DNA of 9,824 nucleotides from Pseudovibrio sp. JCM 19062. Lineage in GTDB: Bacteria > Pseudomonadota > Alphaproteobacteria > Rhizobiales > Stappiaceae. Made by a program: the position numbers and the translations under genes. The stretch lies in contig BAXV01000105.1 in the NCBI GenBank assembly GCA_001310715.1, forward strand, positions 1 to 9,824, written 5' to 3'. The notes under the pieces are model-generated. The model saw only the letters and a list, made by a program, of their open reading frames with translations. It was not told the origin of the DNA and did not search any database. Every line of letters begins with the position of its first letter. The first letter of the stretch is position 1. Shown piece after piece: positions 7,567 through 9,824 of this stretch.

Positions 7567-7890
7567 TTATCGGCCCGGACGGAATGCTTCCAGGATGGTA
7601 AGCAGGGTCTGGAGCTGATCTGTTGTACCAGTCTGAGCAATCTTCTCTGTAGCACCAGCTGCTGCCATTGTGTCCATGGAGTAGATCTGCATGACCCCCT
7701 GGTTGGCAGCAGCCTGCGCAAGCGTATTCTGCTGTTGCGAGGCCGCCACGTTATTCTCAAACAGAATACCGGTGGAATGCGCCATAGTCTGATACAGCGA
7801 CCCCATCGCCATGGCAGGTGCTTCAGCAACCACCTTCACATTCGACTGGGTCACGGCATCTGTGATCATTGGACTAACCGAATCTGGCAT
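7567..7890 (-). CDS. RebB-family R-body protein, copy 1 (last in the cluster)
   Basis: A small structural subunit of the R-body type. Known Reb proteins polymerise in the cytoplasm into a tightly coiled ribbon that can spring open and break membranes. The protein has 107 residues. The family pattern is TDAVTQSNVKVV (10-21), APAMAMGSLYQTMAHSTGILFEN (24-46), a Gln-rich step ASQQQN (50-55), then AANQGVMQIYSMDTM (61-75) and a variable tail. It is mostly helix-forming, Ala-rich and has no signal peptide. I chose ATG 7890 because AAGG lies 8 nt upstream and the sequence then matches copy 2 from the first residue; ATGs at 7896 and 7899 sit on the ribosome-binding site itself. By eye it is about 80-85% identical to copy 2 in protein, with clear DNA similarity, so the pair is a fairly recent duplicate. 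Confidence 0.92.
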   Translation of the reverse strand: MPDSVSPMITDAVTQSNVKVVAEAPAMAMGSLYQTMAHSTGILFENNVAASQQQNTLAQAAANQGVMQIYSMDTMAAAGATEKIAQTGTTDQLQTLLTILEAFRPGR

Positions 7891-7911
7891 AGTCATCATC
7901 CTTCAAGATAA

Positions 7912-7958
7912 AGCGTATCTCCGATTGGTGGAAACCGGCTTTCGGAGACTGATACGCT
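7912..7958 (-). promoter_or_regulatory. Stem-loop in the leader just upstream of reb copy 1
   Basis: AGCGTATC (7912-7919) pairs with GATACGCT (7951-7958), and CTCCGA (7919-7924, sharing one base) pairs with TCGGAG (7942-7947); a short bulge lies between the two stem parts. The structure ends about 20 nt before the start codon, close to the Shine-Dalgarno sequence, with only a weak TTTATC after it. It could be a processing or stability element, or a translation-control hairpin; function is inferred from position only. Confidence 0.5.
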
Positions 7959-8106
7959 AGAAAACAAGGACTAAAGCAGTTCGACAATCTCAACCCGAAG
8001 ACGAACCGCTTTAAATGAGAGAACTGGCATCCGGTGGCTTCGCAGAGACCACCAAGGGCACGCCTACAGGCAACCATCCGGATACCATTGACTGCAGTTT
8101 GAGCCG

Positions 8107-8126
8107 ACGCCACCAGAAGGCGGCGC
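8107..8126 (-). other. Intercistronic stem-loop after reb copy 2
   Basis: On the minus strand GCGCCGCC-TTCT-GGTGGCGT folds into an 8-bp stem (two G-U pairs) 9 nt after the stop at 8136. No T tract follows, so it is more likely an mRNA-protecting or attenuating hairpin than a full terminator. Confidence 0.5.
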
Positions 8127-8135
8127 CAAGTCCTG

Positions 8136-8456
8136 TTAGGTTGGATTGAAAACACGCAGGATCGTCATCAGCGTGTTCAACTGGTCTGGAGTACCGCTCT
8201 GAGCAACTTTTTCGGTAGCGCCAGCACCAGCCATCGTATCCATGGAGTAGATTTGCATAACTCCCTGGTTAGCCGCTGCCTGAGAAAGAATGTTCTGCTG
8301 CTGAGAGGCAGAGACATAGTTCTCAAAGAGAATTCCAGTGGAGTGAGCCATAGTCTGATAGACACTGCCCATTGCCATCGCAGGGGCTTCACCAACGACC
8401 TTTACGTTGGACTGGGTAACAGCGTCAGTGATCATTGGGCTAACAGTAGTTGGCAT
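8136..8456 (-). CDS. RebB-family R-body protein, copy 2
   Basis: A 106-residue R-body subunit. It shares with copy 1 the N-terminus VSPMITDAVTQSNVKVV, the core APAMAMGSVYQTMAHSTGILFEN, the ASQQQN step and AANQGVMQIYSMDTM. Differences concentrate in single core positions (Tyr for Asn in the FEN-x-V step) and in the last dozen residues. The start ATG is preceded by AGAGGA at good spacing. It is third of four genes in the direction of transcription. A spacer of about 245 bp follows before copy 1, and one of 159 bp precedes it. The function (structural unit of a ribbon polymer) is inferred from the family; which of the named RebA/B/C/D proteins it equals cannot be decided from the sequence alone. 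Confidence 0.92.
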   Translation of the reverse strand: MPTTVSPMITDAVTQSNVKVVGEAPAMAMGSVYQTMAHSTGILFENYVSASQQQNILSQAAANQGVMQIYSMDTMAGAGATEKVAQSGTPDQLNTLMTILRVFNPT

Positions 8457-8571
8457 TCTAATAGTCCTCTTTCATACAGTTCTGGTCAAAATCCGGTTCT
8501 GCATTTCCTTGAACTGGCTCCAAAGGAGTACGCGCTACTACAACATTAAGGATGCATCAGAACCATTCACA

Positions 8572-8599
8572 TCGCTCTGGCGCATGCACCAGAGAGCGA
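8572..8599 (-). other. Intercistronic stem-loop after reb copy 3
   Basis: TCGCTCTGG (8572-8580) and CCAGAGAGCGA (8589-8599) pair with a 2-nt bulge around CGCATGCA. It lies 16 bp after the stop at 8616 and has no T tract. Its place matches that of the hairpins after copies 2 and 4. Confidence 0.5.
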
Positions 8600-8615
8600 A
8601 GCTCGAAAGTTCCGG

Positions 8616-8957
8616 TTATTGATTGAGACTACGCAAGGTAGTCAGCAGCGTTTTCAGCTGATCAGACGTCCCGTCCTGAGCCAGCTTTTCTGTGGCCGAA
8701 GCACCGGCCATGGTATTCGTGGAATAAATTTGCATAACGCCCTGATTGGTCGTCGCCTGGGCAAGAGTAGAAAACTGGGCAGCGGACGAAACTGAGTTCT
8801 GAAACAAAATGCCCGTCGAATGCGCAAGAGACGCATAAAGGTTCCCCATAGCAATTGCCGATGCATCCCCGAGAACCATCACATTGGTTTGCGTCACAGC
8901 ATCCGTCACTGTGCTTTCTTCCCGTATTTCGGGGCCAATCCCTGGAATATCTGCCAT
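8616..8957 (-). CDS. RebB-family R-body protein, copy 3
   Basis: A 113-residue R-body subunit. The core is VTDAVTQTNVMVLGDASAIA (17-36), MGNLYASLAHSTGILFQN (37-54) and TTNQGVMQIYSTNTMAGASATEKLAQ (69-94), then TSDQLKTLLTTLRSLNQ. It has a longer, acidic N-terminus (MADIPGIGPEIREEST) than copies 1 and 2. The ATG at 8957 was chosen because GGGAG lies just upstream; the open frame extends to 9059, but those 34 extra codons are not family-like. It is more diverged from copies 1 and 2 than they are from each other. It is second in transcription order. As part of a multi-subunit set it may have a different place or ratio in the polymer; that is inference. Confidence 0.9.
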   Translation of the reverse strand: MADIPGIGPEIREESTVTDAVTQTNVMVLGDASAIAMGNLYASLAHSTGILFQNSVSSAAQFSTLAQATTNQGVMQIYSTNTMAGASATEKLAQDGTSDQLKTLLTTLRSLNQ

Positions 8958-9074
8958 ATAGTCACTCCCACCTGAACAACCGAACTCAGAAGCAATTCGG
9001 TAATAACGCAGCCCTGCTTTACCCCTGATCAGGCGTAGTCGTGCACTGACCAGAGGCAAACTCGCAAATATTTA

Positions 9075-9104
9075 GAAAACTCAATGGCCGTTGCAGACCG
9101 GCCA
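9075..9104 (-). terminator. Terminator-like hairpin after reb copy 4
   Basis: TGGCCG (9085-9090) pairs with CGGCCA (9099-9104) with an 8-nt loop. On the minus strand TTGAGTTTTC follows. The short stem suggests a leaky or attenuating element between the first and second reb genes. Confidence 0.45.
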
Positions 9105-9115
9105 AACCACGCGAC

Positions 9116-9457
9116 TTAACGCGAAAAATAGTGACGCAATGCATCGAGCAAACTGTCATTCATGGGCTCGACTTCTTTAGGGTCCATATGCGCAATGCTG
9201 TTTGCAGCAGCCATGGAACCAACAGAATAGGTATGCAAAATGCCCTCGTTCAGCGCGGATTGCGCGATGATGTTCTGACGCTGTGCATTTGCGACAGCAT
9301 TCTCAAAAAGCACACCCGTTGATTGCGCCGCTGTCAGATAAGTCAGCGCCAGCGCAAATCCGGGCGCCACCCCAAGAAGCGCAATCACATTCGCCTCAAC
9401 AGCCGTGCCATTGGAAGGCGCAACTGCGTTGCATTGTCCTTCAATAGTCTTTGGCAT
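9116..9457 (-). CDS. Divergent RebB-family R-body protein, copy 4 (first in the cluster)
   Basis: A 113-residue protein with the Reb pattern in altered form: AVEANVIALLGVAPGFALALTY (19-40), AAQSTGVLFENAVANAQRQN (43-62), then ALNEGILHTYSVGSMAAANSI (68-88). In place of the usual VTQ-N and AHSTGILF it has VEANV and AQSTGVLF. The C-terminal 25 residues are unrelated to the other copies and acidic, then basic (DPKEVEPMN, then ALRHYFSR). It is Ala-rich and helix-forming with no classical signal peptide. GGAG sits 8 nt before the ATG. It is likely a specialised R-body subunit, perhaps comparable to one of the non-RebB proteins of characterised loci. Family membership is fairly secure; the specific role is not. 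Confidence 0.85.
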   Translation of the reverse strand: MPKTIEGQCNAVAPSNGTAVEANVIALLGVAPGFALALTYLTAAQSTGVLFENAVANAQRQNIIAQSALNEGILHTYSVGSMAAANSIAHMDPKEVEPMNDSLLDALRHYFSR

Positions 9458-9577
9458 TTTTTTTCTCCAATATGCTTGTTATTATTGCCATTTACAGACT
9501 ATTGACGCCACGCCCTTCCATTTGTGAACTTTTTCCTAAGAGCAAGCGCCCTTCGTAAGGATTGATTCAGAATTCAC
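9458..9577 (-). promoter_or_regulatory. 120-bp gap ahead of the four reb genes (likely leader/promoter region)
   Basis: It holds the GGAG ribosome-binding site of copy 4 and an AT-rich stretch. On the minus strand an 8-bp direct repeat GAAGGGCG occurs twice, about 35 bp apart. I see no convincing sigma-70 hexamers, so the promoter location is unproven; transcription may also come from the upstream gene. Confidence 0.3.
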
Positions 9578-9823
9578 TTACCGGTCCCGTGATCTATCTT
9601 GCAGATAGGTGATCAGGATCTCCGACAGCTTTTCATTAACCGGACCAATCTGCTTGGAGATCTCCGAGTTAATCTCCTTTCTCAGATAATCCCGCAGCGC
9701 CTCTGCAACCTGCACCGCCATCACCTGCTGATTGGCTGCACCACCCTGAACAGGCTGGCCAGAGAGAGGATACTGTGCCGTGCCCGCGCCCTGTTGCGGA
9801 GCTGCTTGTCCCGGCCCCGACTG
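9578..9823 (-). CDS. Unrecognised Gln/Gly/Ala-rich protein, C-terminal end only
   Basis: An open frame enters from the right edge and ends with TAA at 9578-9580; 81 residues are visible. The first part (about 35 residues) is low-complexity and probably disordered, rich in Q, G, A and P (SGPGQAAPQQGAGTAQ). The last 45 or so are a charged, heptad-like amphipathic helix (VMAVQVAEALRDYLRKEI, then ISKQIGPVNEKLSEILITYL) ending DRSRDR. I recognise no family. It shares strand with the reb genes and lies 120 bp ahead of copy 4, so it may belong to the same locus, for example as an R-body assembly or anchoring factor; that is inference. The frame is convincing because its composition and helix periodicity are consistent and the stop is clean. 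Confidence 0.7.
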   Translation of the reverse strand, partial: QSGPGQAAPQQGAGTAQYPLSGQPVQGGAANQQVMAVQVAEALRDYLRKEINSEISKQIGPVNEKLSEILITYLQDRSRDR

Positions 9824-9824
9824 C

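Noticed and set aside
8958..9059. 34-codon N-terminal extension of reb copy 3
   Set aside because: The extension is basic and unlike any Reb protein. A Shine-Dalgarno sequence directly precedes the internal ATG at 8957.

Overview
The window looks like a chromosomal segment of an alphaproteobacterium. The basis is the divergent alanine dehydrogenase/Lrp-type regulator pair, TrhO, moderate GC content by eye, and a cluster of RebB-family R-body genes. A marine Stappiaceae-type organism such as Pseudovibrio is possible, but that is a low-confidence guess.

Layout on the + strand from the left: the C-terminal two thirds or so of pgi (to 1180); then two paralogous glycine-zipper lipoproteins (1296-1571 and 1758-2036) separated by a strong intrinsic terminator. 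On the minus strand follow a cupin_8/JmjC-like gene (3017 to 2072) and an alanine dehydrogenase (4323 to 3193). Both are broken by apparent one-base losses. A divergent Lrp/AsnC regulator lies at 4480-4947, and the ald/lrp gap holds a 15-bp dyad that resembles an Lrp operator. An SMP-30/gluconolactonase-like gene (5122-6001) is also frameshifted. About 600 bp (6002-6599) between convergent genes carries no protein gene I can support, but is dense in hairpins. trhO (7418 to 6600, minus) has its own terminator.

The right third (7500-9824, minus strand) is an R-body locus. Four small RebB-like genes stand in tandem (9457-9116, 8957-8616, 8456-8136, 7890-7567). Ahead of them is the C-terminal end of an unrecognised Gln/Gly/Ala-rich protein with a charged amphipathic tail. 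Spacers of about 120-245 bp separate the genes; stem-loops sit between the cistrons, and a UUCG-capped terminator closes the locus. In characterised R-bodies, several small Reb proteins polymerise into a coiled ribbon that extends abruptly and can rupture membranes. A set of four non-identical subunits here fits that architecture.

All six frame breaks (in ald, the cupin-like gene and the SMP-30 gene) can be healed by restoring single bases next to an identical base, and family-typical protein sequence returns. This pattern favours homopolymer undercalls in the assembly over true gene decay, although only resequencing can decide.
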